Shown piece after piece: positions 54,139 through 63,850 of a stretch of 64,000 nt of DNA; positions within the stretch are counted from its first letter, which is position 1; each line of letters begins with the position of its first letter. The stretch spans positions 62,001 through 126,000 of the forward strand of contig JAWNZC010000313.1 in NCBI GenBank assembly GCA_035771165.1. The letters are read 5' to 3'. Made by a program: the position numbers and the translations under genes. The notes beneath the pieces were generated by a model. That model was given only the letters and a program-made list of their open reading frames with translations, ran no database searches and had not been told where the DNA came from. This stretch comes from Paragorgia papillata (taxonomy: Eukaryota; Cnidaria; Anthozoa; Scleralcyonacea; Coralliidae).

Positions 54139-54325
54139 AGCATATCTAGTTGATAAGTCCTAGCTAAAGAACAGCACTAATCAGGCTTTGAACAACCTAA
54201 TATAAAATTTTATCCACTGAATAGTTATGTATCTGATAGTGCTGTTCAGTGGACAAAAGTTAAATTGGGTTGTTCAAAGCACCACTAGATGGTTCTCTAG
54301 CTAGGATTTATCCACCAGATAAGCT
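54139..54325. mobile_element. Palindromic MITE with AGC(A/T)TATCT ends
   Basis: The left end AGCATATCTAGTTGATAAGT and CCTAGCTAAAGAAC mirrors the right end (reverse complement AGCTTATCTGGTGGATAAAT, CCTAGCTAGAGAAC). Inner arms CTTTGAACAACC and TTTTATCCACTG are also inverted. The flanking dinucleotide AT on both sides (54137-54138 and 54326-54327) may be the target duplication. Confidence 0.8.
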
Positions 54326-54949
54326 ATTCGCCCTTCATACAAAAATCTGAAATTTACAAGTTCACTTCACATAAAACTTGGGGGCATGTTTATAATGCTA
54401 ATATATGCTATGTTTTGGAAACAGCCAGTAAAGATATATGTATAGTATGTGCCATTTTCAAATTAGCAATATATGTATAAAATGATTTAAAATCAAATTA
54501 GCAATACATGTATAAAATGATTTAAAAGTAACTATCATTTTTTTGTGTGTGTCTGTGTCTGTGTGCTTCACACATTTTCATGCATTGCTTTTCTATCTCT
54601 CTGTGTCACATGTACGCATTGCGTACCTATTGTTTTAGAATATTCACTAAATTTTAAGATTATTAACATTATCACCAATATTTACACGCCACCAATATTT
54701 ACACACAAATATTTACACCACCAATGTTTATTTATCCTACAAAAATCCTTGCCGTTAAGGCATGCTAAAATAGATGTGCCAAAGTCTAGAGACACAGCCT
54801 CAGTGATCCCAATTCTTTATTATGGGGACAAACAAGATTTAAAGCAGTAATAAAATGTTTCTCTCTTTTCAACAATAAGTTCATACTGCAACCTTAGATG
54901 AGTTTTATCGAGCCAGTGTCCCCAAATCTTGTCATCTGGGTGCAATCCT
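54326..54949. other. AT-rich spacer with a short TG-rich tract
   Basis: Contains a duplicated ~40-bp piece (AATTAGCAATATATGTATAA / AATTAGCAATACATGTATAA, 54460-54530), a TGTGTGTGTCTGTGTCTGTG tract near 54545, and three ACCAATATTTACAC-like units near 54680-54730. No gene was seen on the plus strand. Confidence 0.5.
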
Positions 54950-55460
54950 TCAAACATTTTCTGAATTACCAGGGTAGTAAAATAACCAGTATGGCTCTAC
55001 AGTATCCGTATATACTGACAGCACATAACCTCGATGGACCTTACGAATTTTGTAGTTGGCAACTGGAGCTGTCATGGCATCAGTCTCAAAATGATTGCTC
55101 AACTCTGTTGTCAACAAATTAAACTCACTTTCCATCAAATCGATATCCACTTCCAAATCTTTTTCAGTAATAAGTTCATGTTTTGACAAACAAGCAGTTA
55201 TTTTCTCCACATCAACAATCTTTTGCAAGATTTGGGAATAGTTTGCTTCCTTGGTGGTAGATGGCGGTTGTCCCAAGCTATCAAATTCTGGTTCCTCTTC
55301 TTTCATTATGAACTTAACATTTTCAGCACTTTTCATGATATCATGTATCTGCTTGAGTCCGTACCACTAGGTTTTCGGAAAGCAACATCTTGAGGTAAAC
55401 CAGTAACTTCAAATCCACCTTTTGCATAAGGTACATGGGAGGATTTACCATAGACCTTGC
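54950..55460 (-). pseudogene. GTF2I-repeat-like exon
   Basis: On the minus strand, after a polypyrimidine-AG acceptor at 55461-55462, I read GKVYGKSSHVPYAKGGFEVT, then GLPQDVAFRKPS. After a one-base shift near 55365 come YGLKQIHDIMKSAENVKFIM and KEEEPEFDSLGQPPS. The pattern (Y-G...V-P-Y...F-x-V-x-G-L-P-x-x-V-x-F-R-K-P-S-x-Y-G-L...I-M...V-K-F-I-M-K) is that of the GTF2I-type repeat (I-repeat) of TFII-I proteins. A ~100-residue acidic, helical tail of unknown nature ends at 54950. The frameshift suggests a pseudogene, or a splice that I have misread. Only one repeat is visible. Confidence 0.5.
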
Positions 55461-56070
55461 CTAAAAAAAATTGAACAAATTAATTTAGCCAAGATATTTA
55501 GAAAAAAGGCAATTCATATGTAATTAGCTTAACTCATCCTTGTCCGAGGGTTTCCCCATAGGGGAATAAAATTGTCTGACATTAGCTAGAATAAATACAA
55601 AAGATTAGTTTGGACAGGAAAGAGTTAAAGAGGAAAATAAGACGAAAATTAAGTTTGGTTTACAGTATTTTTAAGATCTCCTGAATGTAATAAAATTTTT
55701 TACAGTTTTTTGATATCTCACATTGTTCTCGATTTATTTAGATTAGGTTAATATATGTAATATATATTGTGACAATGCTTGTTCAATTAGTTTTAAACTT
55801 ACACCTTTGTAAGGTGGTTCATGTGGGCTTATAATCAGAAGGTTAATTTTGTTAACAAATGAGTGAATCAATAACCAAGGCCTTGTTGCCATACTGTTCA
55901 TTTTTGCTCGTCCTGTTTGAGGGTTTCCCCAAGAGGTAAATAAAACATCTGGCATACTGGAAAAAGTTAACACTATTTTTTACATTATTATTCATAATCG
56001 ATCAAGGAATCTATGCTTTACAAGCTCAATATGCCTTATTGATGAGTGGCTGCTGAATTATAACTAGCAT
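55461..56070. repeat. Intergenic DNA with two related TGGGGAAACCCTC segments
   Basis: 55535-55595 and 55905-55965 share, on the minus strand, an ATG-C-C/T-AGA-(C/T)(A/G)(A/T)TTTTAT block, then TGGGGAAACCCTC and a CAAGGATGAG/CAGGACGAGC block. They are two diverged copies of a repeat. A minus-strand open frame (55743-55973) spans one of them; its resemblance to an exon (MPDVLFTSWGNPQTGRAKMN) comes from this repeat and is not accepted as a gene. Confidence 0.5.
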
Positions 56071-56074
56071 GTAC

Positions 56075-56170
56075 TTCTTTATATCCACTTCCCGGCCGCC
56101 GTTAATCAGTCAATTCCAAATTCACATATAATGTCCACGTTAGTTCAAGTCCACACGTCCACGAACAATT
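56075..56170 (+). repeat. Repeat related to 24.73-24.79 kb
   Basis: TTTATATCCACTTCCCGGCC, then GCCGTTAATCAGTCAA and ATTCACATATAATGTCCACG resemble TTATATCCCCTTCC, CCGTTATTCAGCCA and CATTCACATCCACGTC at 24730-24790. Both are followed or preceded by GTCCAC-rich stretches. Likely two members of one dispersed repeat. Confidence 0.5.
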
Positions 56171-57060
56171 CCGTGTCGACATCGAACCCTACTCCTACCT
56201 CTTGGAGCATGTTTATGTGCAGTCGACAAGAACGTGTATGTTTACATGTCGTGAAAGGAATTAAATGGTTTTTTTTTAAAAATTATATCGAGCTTTTCTA
56301 TTATTTGATTGCGATCAGCTGATGGCACTGGGTCTGGAGAAACTTGAACTACCGTGTTATTCCTGTTTAGTTTTGGCTTCTCGGCTGTTTGGTGTATGAA
56401 TGTAGAGCTAAGTAGTGGTTAAACGTTATATACGGTCATCGACTCGGATTCTTCGGACCATAGGGCTGCCCCATAGGGCTGCCCTCCAGTTGGGCTGCCC
56501 TCTTCCATCACAGTGATGTTGTCGTCAGTTGGTTGTTTCTCGTATTTTTTGGCTGGGGCACAACCAATCGTTATTAGAATGGGTTCCTTAAAACGTAGAA
56601 AGAAAGAAAAAACACATGAAAGTGTCAGAATGTTGAACAGTACGTCCTGTTTGTACCAGTTAGCTGTGAGCTCAGTTGTTAGAAAAGCACTCAGCAGACT
56701 GATACTCTCAGTCTCTCAAGTCGCGAAATATGTAAAATGCCACACAAGACCACAAGTCGTCACATGGCGATAAATAATGGACACGCATGCGCGTAAAGCG
56801 TGCTCACTGAGAAAAAATTTGGGCAGATTTCTCATGTGAGATTAATAAGGCTTACAATGGTAATATGGAAAAATGTCTTCCTAGCACATTCAATTTTGAA
56901 GTTAACAACTAGTTTCCATCTATTACATATGGCACAACGCATATAGTACTTAAATATTGTAATAAAAACTTCATAGATGTTCAAAATGATTAATCCGGTC
57001 CTGAGTGTAAGTTGATGTATTACACTTATTATCGTTATTATTACTTGAAAAAGGTATGAT
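56171..57060. other. Spacer without a supported gene
   Basis: The segment 56455-56500 has three GGGCTGCCC(T/C) units. The plus-strand open frame 56513-56773 (basic middle RMGSLKRRKKEKTHESVRML) is not recognised and has no exon borders. A long minus-strand frame (56832-57566) overlaps the better-supported plus ORF and is rejected. Confidence 0.45.
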
Positions 57061-57456
57061 ATGTCAATGGAAAAGAGATACGACAGCAGGACTTCTCCAA
57101 TGTCACTTACGCTATCCGAAGTGATAAAGTATGCGAGCAATGGCAAAAAGGAGTACTGTTGTGTTTGCAAGCAATTGCTTAATGTTCCTCTTGACCATGT
57201 AATTCCTGATGAGCTGCACATCCTCCTGCGAATAACAGATGTCTTGTTGACGAATGTTCTTGATGATGCCATGGAAAGAGATGAGAAGGAAGACAATCTG
57301 AAGGCGCGTGGGATGGAAAAGGGTGTGCACTTGAAGGCTATTGTAAAAATTATAAATAGCTGCGGCGTATCATTTAATGTATGGCAAAAGGAAGACAATG
57401 CCAAAGGGGTCATCACAATGGATTGGACAACACTGATGGGGAATGGAAAAAAATGA
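57061..57456 (+). CDS. Exon-like ORF with a PDELHxLLRITDVL motif, function unknown
   Basis: The 131-codon ORF has a Cys pair (EYCCVCKQLLNVPLDH), then PDELHILLRITDVLLTNVLD, a charged helix (MERDEKEDNLKARG), and KAIVKIINSCGVSFNVWQKE and TMDWTTLMGNGKK. The order D-E-L-H...L-R-I-x-D-V-L and S-C-G-x-x-F-x-x-W then D-W-T-x-L-M-G looks like a family I associate with repeated cnidarian ORFs, probably transposon-borne. No function is known to me. Codons after 57456 continue as a readable frame (RLLELLPDTILNTDM) shifted by one base, so the ORF may be truncated by a frameshift. Confidence 0.5.
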   Translation: MSMEKRYDSRTSPMSLTLSEVIKYASNGKKEYCCVCKQLLNVPLDHVIPDELHILLRITDVLLTNVLDDAMERDEKEDNLKARGMEKGVHLKAIVKIINSCGVSFNVWQKEDNAKGVITMDWTTLMGNGKK

Positions 57457-57736
57457 GGCTTTTGGAACTCTTGCCAGACACAATACTGAACACTGACATG
57501 GGCATTCACAATGATACTAGAGCCACAGTCATACAGATGTGGGAGGTGAAAATTGTTTTTATACATTTATTCAGTTTTCTTGAAGAAAAATAAGCAGTAA
57601 AATGTCTTCTAAATTCTTAATGAAAATGTTAAATTACTGAATTTAGGACTTTGCAGACATCTATAAAAAGACAATAACTTCAATGGAGCCAGAAAATACA
57701 ACAAACTACTCAGATGACGTAACAAACATTGAAACA

Positions 57737-57779
57737 GTACAGTGCAGTGCAGTGCAGTGCAGTGCAGTGCAGTGCAGTA
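57737..57779. repeat. (GTGCA)n pentanucleotide microsatellite
   Basis: Eight consecutive AGTGC units with degenerate flanks. Confidence 0.95.
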
Positions 57780-58339
57780 CACATAATATTTAAAGAAGCA
57801 GAGGTACCTGAAATAGATTCAACTTTCTACCTCAGTATTTTTTCTAATACTGTATTGTTCTTTAAGCTGTAGAGAATAATGACGTAGCTCGCAATGTAGT
57901 GAGGCGAAAATGCAACAATTGGGATAGTCCTGCAGATGTTGAGGAAAGTAATCCTTCTGTAACACTTGCTAACGATCCAAAAAATAACCTTTCCCTTTAA
58001 AAAAGGATTTAAATACATCTGCTCTACAGTCAAATGTCAATGTCTCCTTCCTCCTGTTGTGTTTCAGAGCCTGCTCAACTTTCGCTCTTAATATGTCAGC
58101 AAACTGACGAACTTCTTGGTACTGGGATTGGGATTATTGTAGTATCTATGGGAATAAAAAATATTCAGTATCACTATAGGTATTCTAGAAAGTCATAACT
58201 GCAATTTAGGCTACTGTCGTAGTCTGTGGAGAGAGGGTATAAAATGTACAGTCTTTATACTCTACCTAATGCAAGCATCTGTGATATTGCTTCTGGTTCA
58301 TCGCTGGCATCGTAGCGTGAGTAGCCCTGCCATAGTACT
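57780..58339. other. Spacer without recognised features
   Basis: No coding sequence or repeat was recognised. A stretch near 57960-58080 on the minus strand is readable but short (RVRSLLLNTTGGRRH-like) and has no borders. Confidence 0.4.
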
Positions 58340-58381
58340 ACACACGTAAAAACGCGCAAGCTGTTACATACCTGCAAGCAA

Positions 58382-59812
58382 CACTGCAAAAAATGAAATT
58401 CTTATTTTAAGAAAAAAAAACTTGTTTTAAGAAAATATTTCTTAAATTAAGAAATATTTTCTTGTCCCGTAGAGAGGATAATTTTTCTTAACAAGATTTC
58501 TTGGTAAGAAAAATAATCTTAAATCAAGAAATATTTTCTTAAATCAAGAACATCTTTCTAGCCTAGATAAGAAAAAAATTCTTACGCATAAGATTTATTT
58601 TCTAAGAACAATTTGCTTAAATCAAGACAAAAATTCTTACTAAATCAAGAAAAATATTCTAGAAAGCAAGATTTATTTCTTCCATGCCTGCATATATCAC
58701 AATGCAAGCACTGCAAAACATCCTGGTTTCTCTTGTATCCTAAGTAATATTTACAAATTAAAAGATTTTACCAACCATTATTTGACAACATATTAAATGA
58801 AAAGATTGTGTTGCCTTTAAAGTGTCTATAAACAATTAATAAGAGCTCAAATAAAAAATATTCTTTGCATTCAACTATAACTAATTTACATAGAAATTAT
58901 CCATACCAACAACTCATTAGTAAACCTATTTACTAAAATAAAACAGTATAATCCCTATCATAAAAAAATATGTCTACATATCTGTTCAAGTTTATTCTTG
59001 GCGAAAGTTCTCTAATTCATCAAATGCTTTAATGAAAAGTGGATTAGACTGTATGGTACCAAGTATTTATCTTATGGCTTGTGCATCCTTGCAGTTGATG
59101 CAACCTTTGTAGACAAAATGCCTGTATTTGGAAAACTGGAGTGTATCTGGTTGGCGGATGAAGAAATTCTTTTTGAATATACTACATTTAGAACTGTAGA
59201 GTTTGATGTCAATCTTATGGCATATGAAGTTGAAGAGCCTGAGTCTAATGTGACCGAATTCTGCCACTTTAATCTAATTCTGGATTATAATGTTTACTTC
59301 ATACAAAGGACAGTTAGTGGACTTTATATTCCACTGAAGTATGATTTAAGGGACATAATTAAGCAGCATGTTACAGGAGAAAATCCCTTGCACTTTTAAG
59401 CTTTTCTAAACACATAACTTGTATATCATGATCGAATGAAGTTGTCCCTCAGTAGCATGATTAAAATATACAAGTTCAAATCAAATGCGGCCAAGTATAG
59501 CTACTGAAAAATAATAAATGATCTGAATAAAAAATCGTTGGCAATATTTGTCTTCTATAACCGTGTTGTACCAAGAATTAAAATCTTAAAACAAGATTAT
59601 ATTTTTGAACAAGAAATAAAATCTTAAAACAAGAAAAACGTTCTACCTTGATTTTCTCGTTAAGATTTTTTGTCTTGGTACAAGAACTAAATTCTTGAAA
59701 TAAGAAATAAAATCTAGCTTACTTTTCTTATCAAGAATTAAATTCTTAAAATAAGAAAATTAATCTTAAAACTAGAAAAAAAATCTATCCTAGATTTAAA
59801 TTTTTTGCAGTG
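58382..59812. mobile_element. 1.43-kb element with CACTGCAAAAAAT ends
   Basis: Terminal CACTGCAAAAAAT is found inverted at the right end as TTTTTTGCAGTG (with an A/T difference inside). Both subterminal regions (58395-58685 and 59580-59805) consist of AAGAAATATTTTCTTAAATT-type palindromic motifs. In the middle is an exon-like ORF (59079-59399). No clear target duplication remains. A related half-element lies at 62248-62480. It is nested in the outer foldback element. Confidence 0.7.
59079..59399 (+). CDS. ORF inside the CACTGC element; transposon-borne C-terminus
   Basis: Preceded by a good acceptor (TGCATCCTTGCAG at 59095), the coding part begins around DATFVDKMPVFGKLECIWLA and continues DEEILFEYTTFRTVEFDVNL, MAYEVEEPESNVTEFCHFNL and YIPLKYDLRDIIKQHVTG, ending at 59399. 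The pattern (F-G-x-I...I-x-F...F-x-x-H/N-x-x-A-Y-E-V...P-L-x-Y-D-L) resembles C-terminal parts of uncharacterised ORFs found repeatedly in cnidarian and fish genomes. I cannot name a function. Its position between the inverted ends suggests an element gene remnant or a captured exon. Confidence 0.45.
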   Translation: MCILAVDATFVDKMPVFGKLECIWLADEEILFEYTTFRTVEFDVNLMAYEVEEPESNVTEFCHFNLILDYNVYFIQRTVSGLYIPLKYDLRDIIKQHVTGENPLHF

Positions 59813-60118
59813 AAGTTGTTACAAGGATGTTCAACAGGCTGTCACCGTCCTGTGTTCGCACTGGCTGTCCCAGACTGTTAACATGTCTGTAACAGGTTGT
59901 TGACAACTTGTAACAAGGCTGATGACTCCAACAGACTGATGACAAGTTGTTCCAACAACCTGTTACCGTTCTGCACTTAACAAGTTGTTAACAGGTTGAT
60001 GCTAAGACGGTTGTAGCAGTTTCTTGAATGAACAGCATTGTAACAACCTGTTAACAGCCTTGCTAAAAGCCGGTTGCGAACACATCATTTTGACAAGCTG
60101 TGAGATTTTTACGTGTGT

Positions 60119-60300
60119 TGGTATTCTGGCTCTTCCTATACAAATTATTTACAGTTGTAAGCAGTATACAGCAGTGTAAGATTGTGTCCAACTCTTTATA
60201 AAATGAGATGGCGGCCATTATGTGCAATTGTGCGTGATAATTCCGCAACCCGGGATCTGATTACTAATTTCGCTTTCATGTCCATTATTTCTCGCCATGA
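60119..60300. other. Spacer before the LINE
   Basis: Short unique-looking sequence. No feature was supported. Confidence 0.4.
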
Positions 60301-60302
60301 AA

Positions 60303-61970
60303 TCTCAAAACGAATAAAGCCATCGGACTTGACGGAATCGGTGCAAGATTACTAAAAGACTCTGCATGCACTATTACACCGACATTAACAACGATCTTCA
60401 ACATGTCGCTTCGTACTGCAACCTTTCCAGAAATTTGGAAAAAAGGCAAAGTTGTTATTCTCTTCAAATCTGGTGACCCGACACTACCGAATAACTACCG
60501 ATCTATAACTATCCTACCAACCCTTAGTAAAATAATGGAACGTATCGTTCACCGACAAGTCTACGCATACATGTAAGAACACAATCTTATCACTTCTGAT
60601 CGATTTGGTTTTCATCCAAACTATCCACGAATGTTGCATTAGCACAGTTCGCAGACAAAATATTGGATAATCTCAACAATAAATTAGTTACTGGAGCTGT
60701 TTTCATTGATCTACGAAAGGCATTCGATACAGTAAACCACTCACTACTAATTTCAAAATTAAAAAACCTTGGATATACTTCTCCCGTACTTAACTGGTTT
60801 ACTTCGCATTTATCATCACGCACCCAAGTAACAACTGTCAATAACTGTACGTATGCTTCAAAACCGTTACTGTTGGTGTACCACATGGAAGCATTCCTGG
60901 TCCATTGCTTTTCCTGATTTACATAAATGACTTGCCTAAATGCCTTATCCACAGCAAATTGATTCTATACGTCGATGATACGCTGTTGTATTACTCAGCC
61001 AAAACAGCTTCAACACTTCAAACTAATATAAATATCGATCTACAGTACAATTGGGTCGACGAAAACCTACTCACACTTAATTACGACAAGACAAAATTCC
61101 TTATCTTCGCCAACAAAAAACAGTCAAAGTTAAAGACAAGGACATTCATTTAAATATCTTGGCATAACTCTCAGCGAATAGCCATCTCTCATGGCATGAT
61201 CATATAGATAACCTGCCTCGAAGATCAACCAAAGATTTGGACTACTACGACGAATAAAACATCATTTACCACTGAACAAACGATTCACTCTTTACACTTC
61301 TTTAATACTACCACTTCTAGACTACGCTGACATAATTTGGGTTGACAAGAATTACTCTGTTCTCATGAACTCTATTCAAATATTAGAAAATAAAGCTGCA
61401 AAAATTATACTGGATGCTCCTCGACTTTTCTCAGCAATTGAAGCTTTAAGAATTCTAAACTGGACACCTTTGACAATTCAGAAACACTGATGTATTTTTT
61501 ATTTTTAAGGTAATTAATGGCTTAATAGATTACGACTCTAAACTAAACACAAACAGCAACTTTCATAAATACAACACAAGAACAAGCAACAACTTATATC
61601 TACCAAAAGCCAACACAAATTGGGGGAAGCAGAAACTCATTTACCATGCTTCAAAAGACTTCAACAACTTAGACAATAAAACGAAAACTACAGACTTGCT
61701 ACTAAGATTTAAAACACGAGTTAATACAATTTCAAATCTATCAATACTGACTAATTGACCACGGCTAACTAATCGACCGACCAACGAACAAACCGACTAA
61801 CCCGCCGTCAATTTATTATATTGTTGAAATTTAGTTGAAATTTGTTATATATGTTATGTTATTGTTGTATTGTATTTTAATATGTAACAGGACCCCACTG
61901 AAAAACACTTTGGTTAGATGGGTATCCTGTAGAAATATCATTAAAAAAACAAACAAAAAAAAACAAACTC
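60303..61970 (+). mobile_element. 5'-truncated LINE (CR1/L2-like)
   Basis: Only the RT part and the 3' end are present, as usual for 5'-truncated LINE copies. The order is NKAIGLDGIGARLLKDSACT, then TFPEIWKKGKVVILFKSGDP and NNYRSITILPTLSKIMERIV, the RT core, a thumb region (LPLNKRFTLYTSLILPLLDY, ADIIWVDKN) and a final helical region. The 3' untranslated part ends with ACAGGACCCCACTG, GATGGGTATCCTGT and an A-rich tail at 61945-61970. This type of tail is seen in CR1/L2-like elements. Stops and frameshifts are numerous. Confidence 0.88.
60663..61153 (+). pseudogene. LINE reverse transcriptase core
   Basis: First frame (60663-60917): GAVFIDLRKAFDTVNHSLLI, with the first catalytic Asp of the F-x-D-L-x-K-A-F-D motif. 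Second frame (from about 60905): FLIYINDLPKCLIHSKLILY, VDDTLLYYSAK, where V-D-D is the second catalytic pair (usually A-D-D). Between the two a one-base shift disrupts the G-V-P-Q-G-S segment (VYHMEAFLVHCF). NIDLQYNWVDENLLTLNYDK, TKFLIF completes the palm. Confidence 0.88.
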
Positions 61971-62247
61971 GAAGAAGTTTTACTCGACGTCGAATGCTTT
62001 ATGAACAATCGTCCTCTATGCTATCAAGGAGAGGATTTCGAGCAACCAGTTATCACTCCAAACCTACTTCTCAACGGAGAACCAACCAGTTTCTTGGAGG
62101 AAAATACTGAAGCGATGGACGACAAGAATGCAGCGAAGAAACGAACGAAGTACTTGAAGACAAGCCGGGAACACCTTAGGCAACGTTGGCTAATGGAGTA
62201 CATTCACGCCTTAGAGGAGAGTCATTCTGAACTGTTCCACACAGCAA
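61971..62247 (+). pseudogene. pol: Bel/Pao integrase C-terminal fragment
   Basis: Directly after the LINE tail: EEVLLDVECFMNNRPLCYQG, then EDFEQPVITPNLLLNGEPTS, KKRTKYLKTSREHLRQRWLM and EYIHALEESHS. This is the end of a Bel/Pao integrase core (the L-N-N-R-P-L strand and TPN-x-LL) and the following domain. It is diverged from the element at 35-43.7 kb, so it is another family. It stops where the TTCTTAAA repeat begins at 62248. Confidence 0.8.
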
Positions 62248-62480
62248 AAAATCGTTTTCTTAACAAGAAAAAAAATTCTTAAAACAAGAAATATTTTCTT
62301 ATTGCAAGAAAATAATTTCTTGATACAAGAAAAATTTGTAACCACAAGAAAATATTTCTTACCGCAAGAAAAAAATTTCTTAACTAAGAAAAAAAATTCT
62401 TGCTATAGGAAAAAATTTTCTTGCCACAAGAAAAAAAATATTATGAGATAAAAATTTCTTAACATAAGAAAAAAAAATTA
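62248..62480. repeat. TTCTTAAAACAAGAAA palindromic array (half element)
   Basis: Begins ACACAGCAAAAAATCG, like the CACTGCAAAAAAT end at 58382, and continues in the same TTCTT/AAGAA palindromic motifs. It has no matching right end, so I read it as a solitary or truncated element end. Confidence 0.65.
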
Positions 62481-62985
62481 TGTAAAGAAAATTGTGTTAC
62501 TGTTTGATCGTTTTCACCTGACATGCTTTATTTATGATATCAAATATAAGATAAGTATTGTTGGCCACAAAAATGGAATCTATTTGCATTATGGCCCCCA
62601 GTTAATTCTAGTATGTAAGCATTATATTTATATCATAAAGCGAACCAAAGAAAGCTGTGGGGAGCCGCGCGAGGCTAACGCGAGTATATCGTGATAACCC
62701 GTGAAACTGACCAAAGGGAACGCGGGCTAACGAGGTTCAAACTTTTACAATCGTCCATTGACCGTTGGAGCTTGGCGTTTAACTGATCAATACGACTTTG
62801 TGGCTTGTATTTTATGATGTATTGCAAAGGGACTCGTTGTTTTTATCATTGTCTACTGTAGACGAGAAATATGTCAGATTGTAGAAGGTAAGTCATCTTT
62901 AATACGCAATTTAAATGTAGTGAATTTACTTACGGTATTAATATTTTTCAAGCTGATACAATCTTCTTAGTTCTTACTAGTAAAA
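62481..62985. other. Unique sequence with a possible short first exon
   Basis: The stretch 62640-62760 is richer in G+C (GGAGCCGCGCGAGGCTAACG). Around 62872 an ATG begins MSDCR and is followed by GTAAGTCATC at 62890, a strong splice donor. No further exon was seen. This may be a host gene start or chance. Confidence 0.25.
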
Positions 62986-63122
62986 CAGTAAAAATCCGCT
63001 AACAAGAACGTACGTTTTACCAAATCAGCCTGGGATAGGTTCTTATATTCTTATATAAATAAATTCTTAATTTCAGCCTGAGGTTCTTATAGTTGAAGGT
63101 TCTTGTTAGCGGGTTTTTACTG
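62986..63122. mobile_element. MITE with CAGTAAAAAYCCGCTAACAA ends
   Basis: Left CAGTAAAAATCCGCTAACAA and right (reverse complement) CAGTAAAAACCCGCTAACAA differ by one base over 24 bp. The element is 137 bp with no coding capacity. The flanks TAGTAAAA and TATTAAAT could be an 8-bp target duplication with mutations, which with CAG ends would suggest hAT. Confidence 0.85.
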
Positions 63123-63634
63123 TATTAAATCTTAAACTTTAAGCTTATATTCAAATGTTAATAACTCCAATGATTCCTAATCAAGGGATTTGAAAGTCTC
63201 TAGTATTCCTGATGATGAATAAATCCTAGTCGAATCGTCCAAGCTATTAAAATTATTTAAAATTTACCGTGTATATTCTTTATATCACTGTATATTCTTT
63301 CACTGTATACAGTATATCATTAATTTAATATTAAGCTGGTTTGGCTGGTTGGTTTAATTATTTAATACCATGTGTTTTGATATCTTCAACTCAACATCAC
63401 ATTTAACAGTAAGCTTATATATATAGTATTTGCAGTTACAGTGTAAACACTATCAAAAATATCTTTCAAAAATATCAATTTCTGTTTTTGTGTTTTTGTT
63501 CAGGGCAAGAACTCAGGGGTTACTGACTACATGTAAAGGTTATTGTTGAGCCCCCTGTATATGATGTTATAAAGTTCAACATCAGGTAAGTGATGATCAG
63601 TTATTGGGCTATATTTTTTATATACTGAACAGGC
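63123..63634. other. AT-rich spacer
   Basis: No gene was seen. Short duplicated pieces (TATATTCTTTATATCACTG / TATATTCTTTCACTGTATAC, 63270-63310) are local. Confidence 0.45.
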
Positions 63635-63850
63635 TTAACCCTTTCACTACTGTTGGGGCCTTTTAGTTTTTACTCTGGCTAACGCCCGATGATTTTACTC
63701 ATTGAGAGAAGAAGTCTAGTAGTGAAAGAGTCAAAACCTATCTCATTAACCATTTTACTACTGTTGGGGCCTTCTAGTATGTATTTTTCTCTGGCTAATG
63801 CCAGACTATTTTACTCGTCGAGAGAAGAAGTCTAGTAGTGAAAGGGTTAA
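63635..63850. repeat. Two tandem copies of a palindromic-ended repeat
   Basis: The block begins TTAACCCTTTCACTACTG and ends AGTAGTGAAAGGGTTAA. Inside are two copies of ACTACTGTTGGGGCCTT...CTCTGGCTAA...GAGAGAAGAAGTCTAGTAGTG with period 111 bp. Each copy carries its own inverted CACTACT/AGTAGTG ends, so a foldback unit has been tandemly duplicated. Confidence 0.85.

Larger units (their letters stand above)
58340..60118. mobile_element. Outer inverted-repeat element (ACACACGTAAAAA ends), split
   Basis: Left end ACACACGTAAAAACGCGCAA and right end (reverse complement) ACACACGTAAAAATCTCACA share their first 13 bases and then a CAAGCT(T)GT block. The right part (59813-60118) is full of TTGTTACAAG, AACAGGTTG and CAACCTGTTA motifs in both orientations, as in foldback elements. 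Its left part is only 42 bp long because another element (58382-59812) has inserted there. Without the insertion it is ~350 bp. Confidence 0.65.

Noticed and set aside
55743..55973. 76-codon minus ORF as a second exon of the GTF2I-like gene
   Set aside because: Its readable part overlaps a repeat (TGGGGAAACCCTC) present again at 55535-55595. No phase relation to the exon at 55460 could be shown.
56513..56773. 86-codon plus ORF with a basic segment
   Set aside because: No domain, no exon borders, neighbouring simple repeats (GGGCTGCCC).
56832..57566. 244-codon minus-strand ORF
   Set aside because: It is antisense to the better-supported plus ORF at 57061-57456 and has no recognisable domain.
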